NCBI RefSeq assembly: GCF_002257585.1
Contig: NZ_CP022743.1
Span: forward strand, 3,472,001 to 3,536,000
DNA length: 64,000 nucleotides
Direction: 5' to 3'
Origin: Mucilaginibacter xinganensis
Lineage (GTDB): Bacteria > Bacteroidota > Bacteroidia > Sphingobacteriales > Sphingobacteriaceae
The position numbers were made by a program, and so were the translations under genes. The notes under the pieces were generated by a model that did no database searches, was not told the DNA's origin, and saw only the letters and a program-made list of their open reading frames with translations. This document shows, in pieces, positions 18,247 through 26,983 of the stretch (its first letter is position 1; each line of letters begins with the position of its first letter).

Positions 18247-18841
18247 TTATTCGCAAGCGGGTTCATTTACCACGATCTTTTTCTCTATTCGCTTATCGGG
18301 AATAAACCAGATACAGGCCACAAGAATATATAATGCGACGCTTATTTTTGATGAAAAAAAAGAAGCAATAATTGCCAGCGCGTAAATAACGGTGGAGATA
18401 CTCCCCTTCCTGTCCTTACCGATAGCATGTGCCAACAGTGAGTCCCGGCCGTGGTGACGAACCAGCGCCATCATAAAAACTGCATAGGATATAGAGCACA
18501 TGATGAGCACAATTCCATAACAGGTAACCGGCCATTGTGCAAAATGATTTTCACCCATCCAGGCTGTAACAAAAGGAATTAATGAAAGCCAGAACAACAG
18601 CAACATATTCGTCCATAGAATTGCGCCGTTTACCGATTTTGCGGCCTGTAAGGTATGGTGATGGTTGTTCCAGTAAATCCCTACGTAAATAAAGCCTGAG
18701 CACATAACTTAAAAATACAGGATACAATGGCAACAACGACTTGATATCCGCACCGTGCGGCACCTTAAGCTCCAAAACCATAATTGTGATAATAATAGCT
18801 ATAACACCATCGCTAAACGCCTCTAAACGCCCTTTCTCCAT
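18247..18841 (-). pseudogene. TMEM175 (DUF1211)-family potassium channel-like gene, frameshifted
   Basis: Two overlapping reading frames together make one TMEM175-family protein. The first (start 18841) begins MEKGRLEAFSDGVIAIIITI, with the family FSDG motif in helix 1, and runs to PVFLSYVL. The second continues with GFIYVGIYWNNHHHTLQA, then transmembrane segments to the stop at 18247. The switch falls at the GG of CTCAGGCTTT (minus strand, about 18691-18700); one base too many would explain it, as the family expects V-L-S-F-I-Y there. Intact bacterial TMEM175 proteins are about 200 aa with six helices and conduct K+. The gene is either newly broken, or the sequence contains a one-base error. 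No stop codons or other decay are visible. Confidence 0.75.
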
Positions 18842-18910
18842 AATGCATTCTTAATAGTTTACAAAATATCAAATTCAAATGAATGTTGAGAAGATAATAT
18901 TAAAACATAG

Positions 18911-21088
18911 CTATTTTGCGGGCAAAGCAAAACAAACATAGCTATCGCCTGATTTGCTGCCGATCTTTCCACCGCCGCAAGCTATCACAACATATTGCCT
19001 GCCGCCTATTGCGTATGTGGCGGGCGTGGCGTACCCTGCAGCGGGCAACTTTGCTTCCCACAGCTGCTTGCCGGTTTGTTTGTCAAACGCCCTGATCTTT
19101 TCGTCTTTTGTAGCAGCAATAAAAACAAGGCCGCCTTTGGTTACCAGCGGGCCGCCATATAACTCGGTACCAGTAATCGGGATTCCCTTTTTTGTAAGTT
19201 CCGGGTATTCACCCAGGGGGACTTTCCATAAAAGCTTTCCCGAGGTTAGATCAACAGCGTTTAGAGAGCCCCATGGCGGTTTAATGCCAGGATAGCCATC
19301 TTTATCTAAAAAGCGATTATAACCATTCATCACATAAGGCGCTATATTTGCCGATTTATCACTTACGGGCTCTTTAGCTATTTGCCGGTTGGCCGGCTCC
19401 TTTTCAGGCAGCTTTAACACAAAAGCCAGGAGTGCTTTTTTTTCATCTGCCGGGATCTGTTTAAACGAAGGCATCATGTTTCGCCCGTTTGCAATGATCC
19501 CGCTTACCTGCTCTTCATTATACTTTTTATTAATATTAACCAATGAGGGGTACGACGTTCCGTTCCCCTTTAACCCGGCACCATGGCAGGCAATACAATA
19601 TTTATTATAAATGGCATGCCCCATACCCTGCATAGTATGATCGTTAATGTTCTTTGGTACATCTATCATCACCTGTGCCCAGGGCATTTCGGAATTGCTG
19701 ATATACATAATTTTAGATTCAGAGTCAACCGCCGCCCCTCCCCATTCGCCGCCTCCGTCAAAGCCAGGAAAAATCCATCCGCCATCTTTAGACGGGGGTG
19801 AGAACATGGCATTATATTTCACTTGTTTATATTTGGCAAGCATCAGCGCATGTGTTTCGGGGCTGATGTCGGTTACGTCCTCAACTCCGAAATGCTGGCG
19901 GGCAAAAGGCTGGGGTAAGGTTGGGATGGGCTGGGTTGGCCAAACCTCCTCACCCGGTAAGCCATTTTGGGGTACAGGCTTCTCTTCAATCGGGAATATG
20001 GGCTTGCCATTAGTCCGGTCGAACATAAAAATAAAGCCGTGCTTTGTAATTTGCGCTACCGCATCAATGGTTTTACCATCATGCTTAATGGTTACCAGGT
20101 TAGGATTTGCAGGGAGATCGCGGTCCCAGAGATCGTGATGAACTACCTGGTAATGCCAGATATATTTGCCGGTGGCCGCATCAAGTGCCACCAAAGAATT
20201 TGCATACAAATTTGCGCCTTTACGGTTGCCCCCGTAAAAATCGCCGCCTATGGAGCCCAGTGGGATAAATACAATCCCCCTCTTTTCATCAAGCGCCATA
20301 CCCGACCAGTTATTAGCCCCGCCTAAACTTTTCCAGGCGTTTTTGTCGGGCCAGGTTTCATACCCTTTTTCACCCGGATGCGGGATGGTGTGGAAGATCC
20401 AACGAAGTTTACCGGTGAGAGCATCGTAAGCGCGTACATGCCCCGGTGCCGCATCTTCCGATTCTGCAACACGGGTACCTACAATTAAAACATCTTTATA
20501 AATAACGCCGGGTGTTGTGCCCGAAACAAAAGAGTTTGTTTCTTTTCCAAGGTCTTTTGTAAGGTCTAAATATCCCCTTTTACCAAAGCTGCTGATTGGC
20601 CGTCCGTTTTCAGCATCAATGGCATAAGTTTTTGAGCCAACGCTGTAAAAGATCCTTTTATTATCGCCGTTTTCATCCGCCCAGTAAACTACACCACGTG
20701 ACACTTTATAATAAGCCAGCGGATCATCCTTTTTTGAAGTATCCTGTTTGGCCGGGTCAAACATCCATTTTTGTACGCCCGAAGCTGCATCTAACGCAAA
20801 TAGCTTAAGTTTTGGGCTGGTAGCATACAAAATACCGTCAATCACTACCGGGTTGCACTGATTTTGGCTCCGGTTAGCGCTATCCTTATCATTAGAGCTA
20901 AACACCCAGGCAATTTTAAGCTGGCCAACGTTGCGCGGGGTTATCTCTGTGTTTGACGAATACCTGTTCCCTTCTTTCGAACCGGCATAAGTGCGCCATT
21001 CAGTATTGTCAGCAGCCGGTATCTTTTTTTTACAGGAAGTAATAACGCATATTGCAAATACAAAACAGATTAACGGCGTGGTCTTCAT
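18911..21088 (-). CDS. PQQ-dependent dehydrogenase lipoprotein with embedded cytochrome c domain
   Basis: Quinoprotein dehydrogenase, 725 aa. It starts with a lipoprotein signal (lipobox near VITSC, residue 19) and then TEWRTYAGSKEGNRYSSNTEI, typical of PQQ dehydrogenase propellers. The beta-propeller runs through ALDAASGVQKWMFDP, AYDALTGKLRWIFHT, LVALDAATGKYIWHYQ and VHHDLWDRDLPANP. A single-haem cytochrome c domain (CIACH at 498-502, possible distal Met in MMPSF) sits inside the propeller: at least one more blade follows (LNAVDLTSGKLLWKVPLGEYP, GTELYGGPLVTKGGLVFIAATKD). Such enzymes oxidise alcohols or sugars in the periplasm and pass electrons to the chain; the substrate is not known. It is the last gene of the ECF-sigma unit, 141 bp after the DUF5777-like gene, so it may have its own promoter. 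Confidence 0.88.
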   Translation of the reverse strand: MKTTPLICFVFAICVITSCKKKIPAADNTEWRTYAGSKEGNRYSSNTEITPRNVGQLKIAWVFSSNDKDSANRSQNQCNPVVIDGILYATSPKLKLFALDAASGVQKWMFDPAKQDTSKKDDPLAYYKVSRGVVYWADENGDNKRIFYSVGSKTYAIDAENGRPISSFGKRGYLDLTKDLGKETNSFVSGTTPGVIYKDVLIVGTRVAESEDAAPGHVRAYDALTGKLRWIFHTIPHPGEKGYETWPDKNAWKSLGGANNWSGMALDEKRGIVFIPLGSIGGDFYGGNRKGANLYANSLVALDAATGKYIWHYQVVHHDLWDRDLPANPNLVTIKHDGKTIDAVAQITKHGFIFMFDRTNGKPIFPIEEKPVPQNGLPGEEVWPTQPIPTLPQPFARQHFGVEDVTDISPETHALMLAKYKQVKYNAMFSPPSKDGGWIFPGFDGGGEWGGAAVDSESKIMYISNSEMPWAQVMIDVPKNINDHTMQGMGHAIYNKYCIACHGAGLKGNGTSYPSLVNINKKYNEEQVSGIIANGRNMMPSFKQIPADEKKALLAFVLKLPEKEPANRQIAKEPVSDKSANIAPYVMNGYNRFLDKDGYPGIKPPWGSLNAVDLTSGKLLWKVPLGEYPELTKKGIPITGTELYGGPLVTKGGLVFIAATKDEKIRAFDKQTGKQLWEAKLPAAGYATPATYAIGGRQYVVIACGGGKIGSKSGDSYVCFALPAK

Positions 21089-21229
21089 AAAATATGTTAG
21101 GCTTATTTGGTGCTACTGCTAAGCTAAACACATTATATTGAAAACAAAAACTGCATCTATTTCGACCGTAATAAATATCCGCCTCATACAATAAGGCCCA
21201 CTTTAGTCAAATTGTATTTCGTTAAGTTA

Positions 21230-22162
21230 TTATTCTTTTTTTGTTTCCTTATGGCTGTTAAAGTCAAACATCCTGGATATTGTAAATCCTAAACGATATT
21301 GCCCTCTGCCATAACTGGATTGGGTACCACTGAGATAATTAATTTCATTAATTGCACGCGCATTGCTAACATTCATGGTAAACACGTGCCCGCCTGTTTC
21401 TATTTCGACACCGAAGCCAAGCGGGTCTGAAAACCCATTGATCTTATCTTTTTGGAAAGAGGAGAAAGGATGCGCGTAATCAATTATTAAACCCATGTGC
21501 CTGGTAACTTTTATACGGGCGGTTGCTGATAGCGATACGAAATCAAGGTCATTACCGACCACAAAAGGAATCGGGGTATTGTTACGTACATAAGATGGCG
21601 CTACCTGAATGGATAATCCGGGAGAAAACTTTCTTGCGAAAATTGCCTGCGCAAAGTATGAAACCCTATCAGAAAAAGCAGTAAAATTGACACCATAAGG
21701 CCTAAAACCTGTTTCGCCAATCAGCGTTATGGCCAACGGTGATGAGCCGTTGGCGGTTTGATGCAATAAGGCGTACTTGAGTTCAAGGTCTGCAAGCCCC
21801 CCAATTGTGCTGCGGCCGATATCAATGTTCAGGTTGTCAGAAATACCGTATTCAAACCCCAGATAAACATCTGCAACAGCATCCAGCCCAAAATAAGTTT
21901 GCCCGCCACCATTTTTTCCGGCAAAGTCGCCAAATCGATGGATTACCAAAAAATTCAGGTTTTTCTTTTTAATGGTTTCGGAGCTTTGTGATAAAATATA
22001 TCTGGATGACTTGGAAATAACAACCGGGCCGGATTGCCCGTCGCTGTTCATTGCATTAAGCAGCGAATCGGCGGCGGTTGTTTTCTTTGATTCCTCGGCC
22101 TTTTGAGCCATTATATTAAAGCTAACCAACAGGAAGCTTAACAGGATTATACCTTTTTTCAT
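21230..22162 (-). CDS. DUF5777-like outer-membrane beta-barrel protein
   Basis: Secreted 310-aa protein with signal MKKGIILLSFLLVSFNIMAQ, then a region of about 50 hydrophilic residues and a barrel with alternating strands (NFLVIHRFGDF, TYFGLDAVADVYLGFEYGISDNLNIDIGRS, ALTLIGETG-type ITLIGETGFRPYG, SIQVAPSYV, GFGVEIETGGHVFTMNVSNA) and a C-terminal RMFDF. The HRFGDFAG segment and overall layout resemble the DUF5777 barrel family (recalled, not searched). Members often lie beside YceI proteins and cytochromes, as here. The function is unknown; transport or binding of a hydrophobic electron carrier is a guess. It is 23 bp downstream of the YceI gene. Confidence 0.62.
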   Translation of the reverse strand: MKKGIILLSFLLVSFNIMAQKAEESKKTTAADSLLNAMNSDGQSGPVVISKSSRYILSQSSETIKKKNLNFLVIHRFGDFAGKNGGGQTYFGLDAVADVYLGFEYGISDNLNIDIGRSTIGGLADLELKYALLHQTANGSSPLAITLIGETGFRPYGVNFTAFSDRVSYFAQAIFARKFSPGLSIQVAPSYVRNNTPIPFVVGNDLDFVSLSATARIKVTRHMGLIIDYAHPFSSFQKDKINGFSDPLGFGVEIETGGHVFTMNVSNARAINEINYLSGTQSSYGRGQYRLGFTISRMFDFNSHKETKKE

Positions 22163-22185
22163 GTGTGAAGTTTTTATAGGGTGAT

Positions 22186-22728
22186 TTATTTATTGGCGGT
22201 GTAAGTGGCTGAAACATTGATCTTAATGGTTTCGGCAATGTTGTGAAATACAATTCTGGGAATATCAATATGGTGATCAGCACATTTCACCATAAACTCC
22301 GATTTCATGCTGATAACCCCACCCTTTATTACAAGTGTGCCCGGGATAGTTCTATGCGCGGTGACGTTGTGCACTGTCAGATCGCCGGTAACATTCACCG
22401 GGTAAGTGCCATCCTGGGCGGCATCTATTTTTTCGGCAATTTTACCTTTAAAAGTCGCCCGGGGATATTTGTCACTTTCCATATAGTCAGAATTAAAGTG
22501 TTCCTGCATTAGAGACTTTTCAAATTTTAACGAAGCGATAGCCACACTGAAATTTAATTCGCCCGTTGCTGTATTTAAAACGGATACGCCTGTTGAGGTT
22601 GAAGCTTTTATATCTTCAATAGGAGCGCTCGAAAAAAGGCTGATAGTGGCATTTTTACAGACATAGAGCTCCTGCCCTGCCTGGAAATTCATCATCCAGG
22701 CAAGTAAAATAATACTGATATGTTTCAT
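22186..22728 (-). CDS. YceI-family periplasmic lipocalin-like protein
   Basis: Exported 180-aa protein (signal MKHISIILLAWMMNFQAG). Family hallmarks are ISLFSSAPIEDIKAS, the central GELNFSVAIASLKFEKSLMQEHFNSDYMESDKYPRATFKG, and DGTYPVNVTGDLTVHNVTAHRTIPGTL. The fold is a lipocalin-like barrel that binds long isoprenoids such as ubiquinone-type tails or other amphiphiles. The family can act in isoprenoid transport or stress protection, but a function is not proven for most members. It sits 3 bp after the anti-sigma/barrel gene and 23 bp before the DUF5777-like gene, so all are on one mRNA. Next to the PQQ dehydrogenase, a quinone-handling role is plausible. Confidence 0.9.
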   Translation of the reverse strand: MKHISIILLAWMMNFQAGQELYVCKNATISLFSSAPIEDIKASTSTGVSVLNTATGELNFSVAIASLKFEKSLMQEHFNSDYMESDKYPRATFKGKIAEKIDAAQDGTYPVNVTGDLTVHNVTAHRTIPGTLVIKGGVISMKSEFMVKCADHHIDIPRIVFHNIAETIKINVSATYTANK

Positions 22729-22731
22729 TTT

Positions 22732-24030
22732 CTAGGGTTTTGTTAACGAATTTAAGTTCCAGCTAAGCCCTACCGCTACGCCGGTTGTTTGTAATTTAAC
22801 CTGGCTGTAGCCAACGTTTGACAGCGGAAGTTTAAGGTACGGCTGTACACTTATCCCTACCTTTGAATTAAGCTGCCTTTCATAGGTGGCATTTAAATTG
22901 ACTACGCCAAAAAAGTATTTCCCAGGGTTAGCCACATTGTAACCTGAAGGGCCTGATGCACCGTAATTATAATTAAACTTGTAGCTTTCGTGCAACATAA
23001 TGTAAGATGATAAGCCTGTTCCAAGAGAGAATTTATTTTGTTGTTTATGGTAAAGCTGGTAATTAACATTTAACGGAATATCCAGCATCCGGCAATCAGC
23101 TGTAACATTTACCGGATTAGCAGGGAATTTATAAGCCGAACCCGTATTATAATTATTGAAATTAGTAAGGTATGGTTTAACGGAGTATAGTGCACCTGTG
23201 CTTATGGTAAACTTCTTAGACACTGTTGCGGCAAACATTAAACCTATATTGGTTCCCAATTTACTTTGCTGGAACGAGCCAACTCCATTTATATCAGGCG
23301 CAGCTACAACACTTAAAGCATATTGCGGACGAAAACCTCCTTTTTTACTGCTTTTTATTGCAGAAACTCCAGCCGGCGCCACATAGGCCGGCCTTGGAAG
23401 ATCAATTTGCCTAACCGGTTGCGCTGCGGTAGAAGGAAGGCTAAAAATAGCTGCCGAATTTGTTGCTATTAGTTCATCATTAACGCCTCCGCCGGCTTTA
23501 TATCTATTGATTTTTTCATTAAAAGCAGTGTCCCCTGACAAACCGCGTGATGGTAAGCCCGGCATTGTTTTATTAGTTTTGACTTTTGTAGCGTAAGCGG
23601 CATTAGCCAGCTTTTTTTGCCCTGGTGTAACGCTTTGCTGTACTAACTTATGAGTTGATAAAGTATCAGCTGGCTTTGGCTGTACATTTGCCTGCCTTTG
23701 CAACACCCCATCTGTATTTTTCAACCCACGGGCACTGCTTTTACCTGCAGCTGTATCACCTCCTGCCTGTTTGATGGCTGCATGCATTTGATCTTTGTTT
23801 GGCTGTGTGTTGGTTTTAGGCCTGAAAGCCCACCAACCTAAAAATAGCAATAGCATGGCCGCTACAGCACCCAGCATAGGTAACAACCAGATAATGCCTT
23901 TCCTTTTAGGCTTATCCAGCATTTGTTCAAGGGCATCCCAATCCTCCTCCTCGTACCTGATCTCATCAACCGGGTCTTCCAACTTCTTTTTAAAAAGATC
24001 ATCTAATCTCTTTTCGTTATCTGTACTCAT
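22732..24030 (-). CDS. Anti-sigma-like membrane protein with C-terminal barrel-type domain
   Basis: 432 aa from the ATG at 24030 (an earlier TTG at 24036 adds two residues). The N-terminus is hydrophilic and acidic (RLDDLFKKKLEDPVDEIRYEEEDWDALEQMLDKPKRK), like the cytoplasmic part of an anti-sigma factor, then one transmembrane helix (IIWLLPMLGAVAAMLLLFLGWWAF). A long low-complexity linker follows, then about 180 residues of outer-membrane-barrel-like strands (YALSVVAAPDINGVGS, KLGTNIGLMFAATVSKKFTISTGALYSVKPY, NVNYQLYHKQQNKFSLGTGLSSYIML) ending VGLSWNLNSLTKP. The ECF sigma gene is directly upstream, ending 2 bp before this ATG. A role as sigma regulator is inferred from position and layout; a single inner-membrane helix plus barrel strands is topologically odd. 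Confidence 0.7.
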   Translation of the reverse strand: MSTDNEKRLDDLFKKKLEDPVDEIRYEEEDWDALEQMLDKPKRKGIIWLLPMLGAVAAMLLLFLGWWAFRPKTNTQPNKDQMHAAIKQAGGDTAAGKSSARGLKNTDGVLQRQANVQPKPADTLSTHKLVQQSVTPGQKKLANAAYATKVKTNKTMPGLPSRGLSGDTAFNEKINRYKAGGGVNDELIATNSAAIFSLPSTAAQPVRQIDLPRPAYVAPAGVSAIKSSKKGGFRPQYALSVVAAPDINGVGSFQQSKLGTNIGLMFAATVSKKFTISTGALYSVKPYLTNFNNYNTGSAYKFPANPVNVTADCRMLDIPLNVNYQLYHKQQNKFSLGTGLSSYIMLHESYKFNYNYGASGPSGYNVANPGKYFFGVVNLNATYERQLNSKVGISVQPYLKLPLSNVGYSQVKLQTTGVAVGLSWNLNSLTKP

Positions 24031-24032
24031 TC

Positions 24033-24668
24033 TCAAATACCTTTGTTTATAAACACCCCATTCATGTTAATTGCCTTTATAGCAACTATCGAGGTGTAAT
24101 CCATGCCTTTATTATAATTAGCATTGTTAACAGGCGTATCCGCCTTAAATATCATTAGCTTCAGCTTTTGCCTGGCCTTATGCAAGTTTGACTTTGACGT
24201 TCCTGCATTTATGTTAAGCATTGTTGCAATTTCCTCGTGCGAGTAACCTTCAATAGCAAAAAGGTTAAATACGGTTCTGTAGGCTTGGGGAAGCTTTTGA
24301 ACCATTGTCAAAAGATCATTATAGTTCAGGTTTTTATCCGCTATATCACCATCGCTGATATGTTCGGCCTGATCCAGATCTTCTGTATATGCCATTTTGA
24401 GATTTGCCCGGTAATGATCAATGGAAACATTCATCATTATTTTTCCGAGCCAGGCTTTAAACGGCCTGCTTGTATCAAAACTTTGAATGTGTGTAAAAAC
24501 CTTGAAAAAACCCTGATTCATTACTTCAGCTGCTTCGTCACGGTTACCTGTATACCGCAAACAGATGCCCATAGAAAAACCGTAGAAAGCTTTGTAAAGC
24601 ATTTTCTGGCATTTTCTGTCCTGTTTTATACAGCCCCCGATAAGTTGATGTAACTCTTCTTCTCCCAT
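24033..24668 (-). CDS. ECF-type RNA polymerase sigma factor
   Basis: Sigma-70 family extracytoplasmic-function sigma factor, 211 aa. Region 2 includes FYGFSMGICLRYTGNRDEAAEVMNQGFFKVF and FKAWLGKIMMNVSIDHYR; region 4 has the helix-turn-helix segment LPQAYRTVFNLFAIEGYSHEEIATMLNI with KSNLHKARQKLK. About 40 extra residues follow (NNANYNKGMDYTSIVAI...), longer than the usual end. It recruits core RNA polymerase to a small regulon. It heads a minus-strand operon with the anti-sigma-like protein, YceI and a DUF5777-like barrel, probably also the PQQ dehydrogenase. Autoregulation is usual for this class but no -35/-10 pair could be assigned. Confidence 0.92.
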   Translation of the reverse strand: MGEEELHQLIGGCIKQDRKCQKMLYKAFYGFSMGICLRYTGNRDEAAEVMNQGFFKVFTHIQSFDTSRPFKAWLGKIMMNVSIDHYRANLKMAYTEDLDQAEHISDGDIADKNLNYNDLLTMVQKLPQAYRTVFNLFAIEGYSHEEIATMLNINAGTSKSNLHKARQKLKLMIFKADTPVNNANYNKGMDYTSIVAIKAINMNGVFINKGI

Positions 24669-24960
24669 TTGGGTTATATCTTCTTATTATTTGTTAATTC
24701 CCGTTACCTAAACATTATCACGTTGATTTTAAAAAAAAGGTTGCCTTGCCTGTATAAAAAAAATAACAAACAAAATAAACAACTCATTATCAATTAATTA
24801 AACACAACACCAATACCCACTGTAAAGTCATTAAAACCAGCTATTTGCACTGCAATTTCGAGGCACCAAATTAAATTTCTTTACTAAAGGCAACCATTTG
24901 ATTTAAATGCGCGATATAATTTACAGATACACTTGCTAAAAGGCATTTAAATTTAACTAA
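24669..24960. other. Divergent promoter region, ECF sigma operon / glycan locus
   Basis: About 290 bp, very AT-rich, between the start of the sigma gene (minus) and of the first glycosyltransferase (plus). It must hold both promoters. TTTG at 24897-24900 and TAATTTAC at 24917-24924 form a weak plus-strand candidate with a 16-bp spacer. No clear boxes were found on the minus strand. Confidence 0.35.
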
Positions 24961-25770
24961 ATGGTTCCGGTTTCTGTTGTTATTATTGCTAAAAGTACGG
25001 CTGATATAATTGAGGGCTGTATTGAAAATGCCAGGAAGATCACTGATGATGTTATAATTATTTATAATGGCCCTGAGGAAGACACACTACACGCGGCCAC
25101 GAATAGCGGTTGCCGTGTTTACAAAAAAACGTGGGAAGGCTACGGCGCCAATAAAAACAAAGGGGCAGATGAAGCCAGGTATAACTGGATCTTAAGTATC
25201 GATGCTGACGAAGTTCCTGATGATGGGCTGATATCCGCTATTCAAAATTTAAACTTTAAGGATAAAAATGTCGTTTATGATATAAAATTCAGATCGCACT
25301 TTGGTGGTAAACTTATTCGTTTTGGAAGCTGGGGAAGGGACCATCATATCCGCCTGTTTAACCGCGAACTGGTAAAATGGTCAGAAACATTGATCCACGA
25401 AAAATTAACCTTGCCCAAATATGTACGGAAGAAAAAAATCAAAGGCCATATCCACCACTATTCTGCAAAAGGCGCCGGCGAATTTGACCTTAAATGCAGC
25501 TACTATGCAAAACTAAGTGCTGAAAAATATTTCAGGGACGGAAAAAAGGCCGGGATAGTGAAGCTTTACTTCTCGCCTATTTTCGGGTTTCTTAAGAATT
25601 ATATTTTTTCCCTCGGTTTTCTGGATGGTCGCGCAGGCTGGGTTATTGCTGCAACTATTATGAAAAACACCAGGCGTAAATATCTTTTTTTGAGCCAGAT
25701 AGAAAACCTTCCGGTAAACCAAACAGAATTGGTTAAAAACGACCTTGTTGTAGAATACAAAACCGCATAG
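24961..25770 (+). CDS. Glycosyltransferase family 2, WaaE/KdtX-like
   Basis: Cytoplasmic-face GT-A glycosyltransferase, 269 aa. N-terminal VPVSVVIIAKSTADIIEGCIENARKITDDVIIIYNG, the WEGYGANKNKGADEARYNWILSIDADE block with the DxD-type metal site (SIDADE), and GSWGRDHHIRLFNRELVKWSETLIHEKL are typical of the WaaE/KdtX group, which adds glucose or another hexose to lipopolysaccharide core. A hydrophobic patch near 195-225 may attach it to the membrane. It is a lone plus-strand gene, 4 bp from the end of the facing glycosyltransferase gene. Sugar specificity is unknown. Confidence 0.88.
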   Translation: MVPVSVVIIAKSTADIIEGCIENARKITDDVIIIYNGPEEDTLHAATNSGCRVYKKTWEGYGANKNKGADEARYNWILSIDADEVPDDGLISAIQNLNFKDKNVVYDIKFRSHFGGKLIRFGSWGRDHHIRLFNRELVKWSETLIHEKLTLPKYVRKKKIKGHIHHYSAKGAGEFDLKCSYYAKLSAEKYFRDGKKAGIVKLYFSPIFGFLKNYIFSLGFLDGRAGWVIAATIMKNTRRKYLFLSQIENLPVNQTELVKNDLVVEYKTA

Positions 25771-25774
25771 AAAA

Positions 25775-26983
25775 TCATTCCTTTTTGTTTAATACCTCAC
25801 CATAAAAAAGGATGGTTTTAGCCGCTATCTTCGTGATTTCAAATTGATCTTGAACTTTTTCATTACCCGCTCTTGCCAATCTTTCGCAAACATCCGGATT
25901 TTTTAAAAGATATATTATAGCAGATGCAATCTGGTCCACATCATCCGGATTTACAAGCAATCCGTTTATCCGGTCGTCAACTAGTTCAGGGCCCGAACTC
26001 CGGTTTGAATTGATAACTGCAGTTCTGCATGCCATTGCTTCCAGTGGCGCCAAAGAAAATGCTTCTGCATAAGATGGAAAAACACTTACTACAGAAGCCG
26101 ATAAATATTCATACAATTTGCCAGCAGCAACATGCCCCAAAAACGACACCGAACCTTTCGCCTCATTGCTTAGGTAAGAACTTACCTCTTGGCTTGAGCC
26201 TTTCCCCAAAATCATCAGCCTGGCGTCGGGCATATTTTTATTGACAATATTCCAGGCTTTGGCCAACTGATAGATCCCTTTTTTTTCAACCAGGGTACCT
26301 GTAAATATAACCTGTTGCTCTTTTTTGGGAAGATTACGATAGGGCAAATCTGTTGCAATACCATTGTAAATAACGCTGATTTTATTGGGATAAGAGAAAC
26401 AGGCAGTCGTTTTTTCAGCGGTATATTTACTTGCGGAGGATATTGCAGCCGCCTGCTCAAAAATGGCTTGTTCCATTTCTTTAACATGCGCCGGCAAGCT
26501 TTTACCTGCTTCTTGTGCAAAGTAAGTTAATGAGCCATTTAACTTAATAACTATTGGCACCGGCAGCTTTGGAAACGGGATATAAATGTTGCAAAACCTA
26601 ATATAGTCATTATAGTCAGGCATTTCAATTATATCGATATGATGGCTGCTGATTAATGCTTCCAGTTTATTTTTATAGGAGAGCAGATTTTTTTTAATAT
26701 CCCGGTCCATCAATCCGGAATCCTTCAACAGGCGAATTCCAATTCGGGCCAGGAACGACGTTTCATTACCGAATAATTTATAGTCAAAGCCCCTTCTAAA
26801 CCGGTATACCTTTACACCTTCGTCCTCAAATTCATCTTCGCCGCCATAGCCGGGGCTGTATAAACCAGCTACCGTTACGCTATGCCCCAGTTTTACCATT
26901 TGCCGGGCTATTAGGCTTACGTAAGTTCCTATTCCGCCATGTTTACCGGGCGGGTATTCATCGCACAGGTATAATATGTTCAT
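25775..26983 (-). CDS. Glycosyltransferase family 4
   Basis: GT-B glycosyltransferase, 402 aa. The acceptor-side domain opens MNILYLCDEYPPGKHGGIGTY with the glycine-rich loop. The donor-side GT4 domain (Glycos_transf_1) begins at about 210: QQVIFTGTLVEKKGI, LMILGKGS, and the E-x7-E segment in SYAEAFSLAPLEAMACRTAVI near 320. It probably uses a UDP- or GDP-sugar. Its start overlaps the end of the flippase gene by 4 bp, so both are one translational unit. Confidence 0.9.
   Translation of the reverse strand: MNILYLCDEYPPGKHGGIGTYVSLIARQMVKLGHSVTVAGLYSPGYGGEDEFEDEGVKVYRFRRGFDYKLFGNETSFLARIGIRLLKDSGLMDRDIKKNLLSYKNKLEALISSHHIDIIEMPDYNDYIRFCNIYIPFPKLPVPIVIKLNGSLTYFAQEAGKSLPAHVKEMEQAIFEQAAAISSASKYTAEKTTACFSYPNKISVIYNGIATDLPYRNLPKKEQQVIFTGTLVEKKGIYQLAKAWNIVNKNMPDARLMILGKGSSQEVSSYLSNEAKGSVSFLGHVAAGKLYEYLSASVVSVFPSYAEAFSLAPLEAMACRTAVINSNRSSGPELVDDRINGLLVNPDDVDQIASAIIYLLKNPDVCERLARAGNEKVQDQFEITKIAAKTILFYGEVLNKKE

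Noticed and set aside
19647..20138. 163-aa plus-strand frame in the PQQ dehydrogenase gene
   Set aside because: Antisense to a well-supported gene; composition follows the reverse of propeller repeats.
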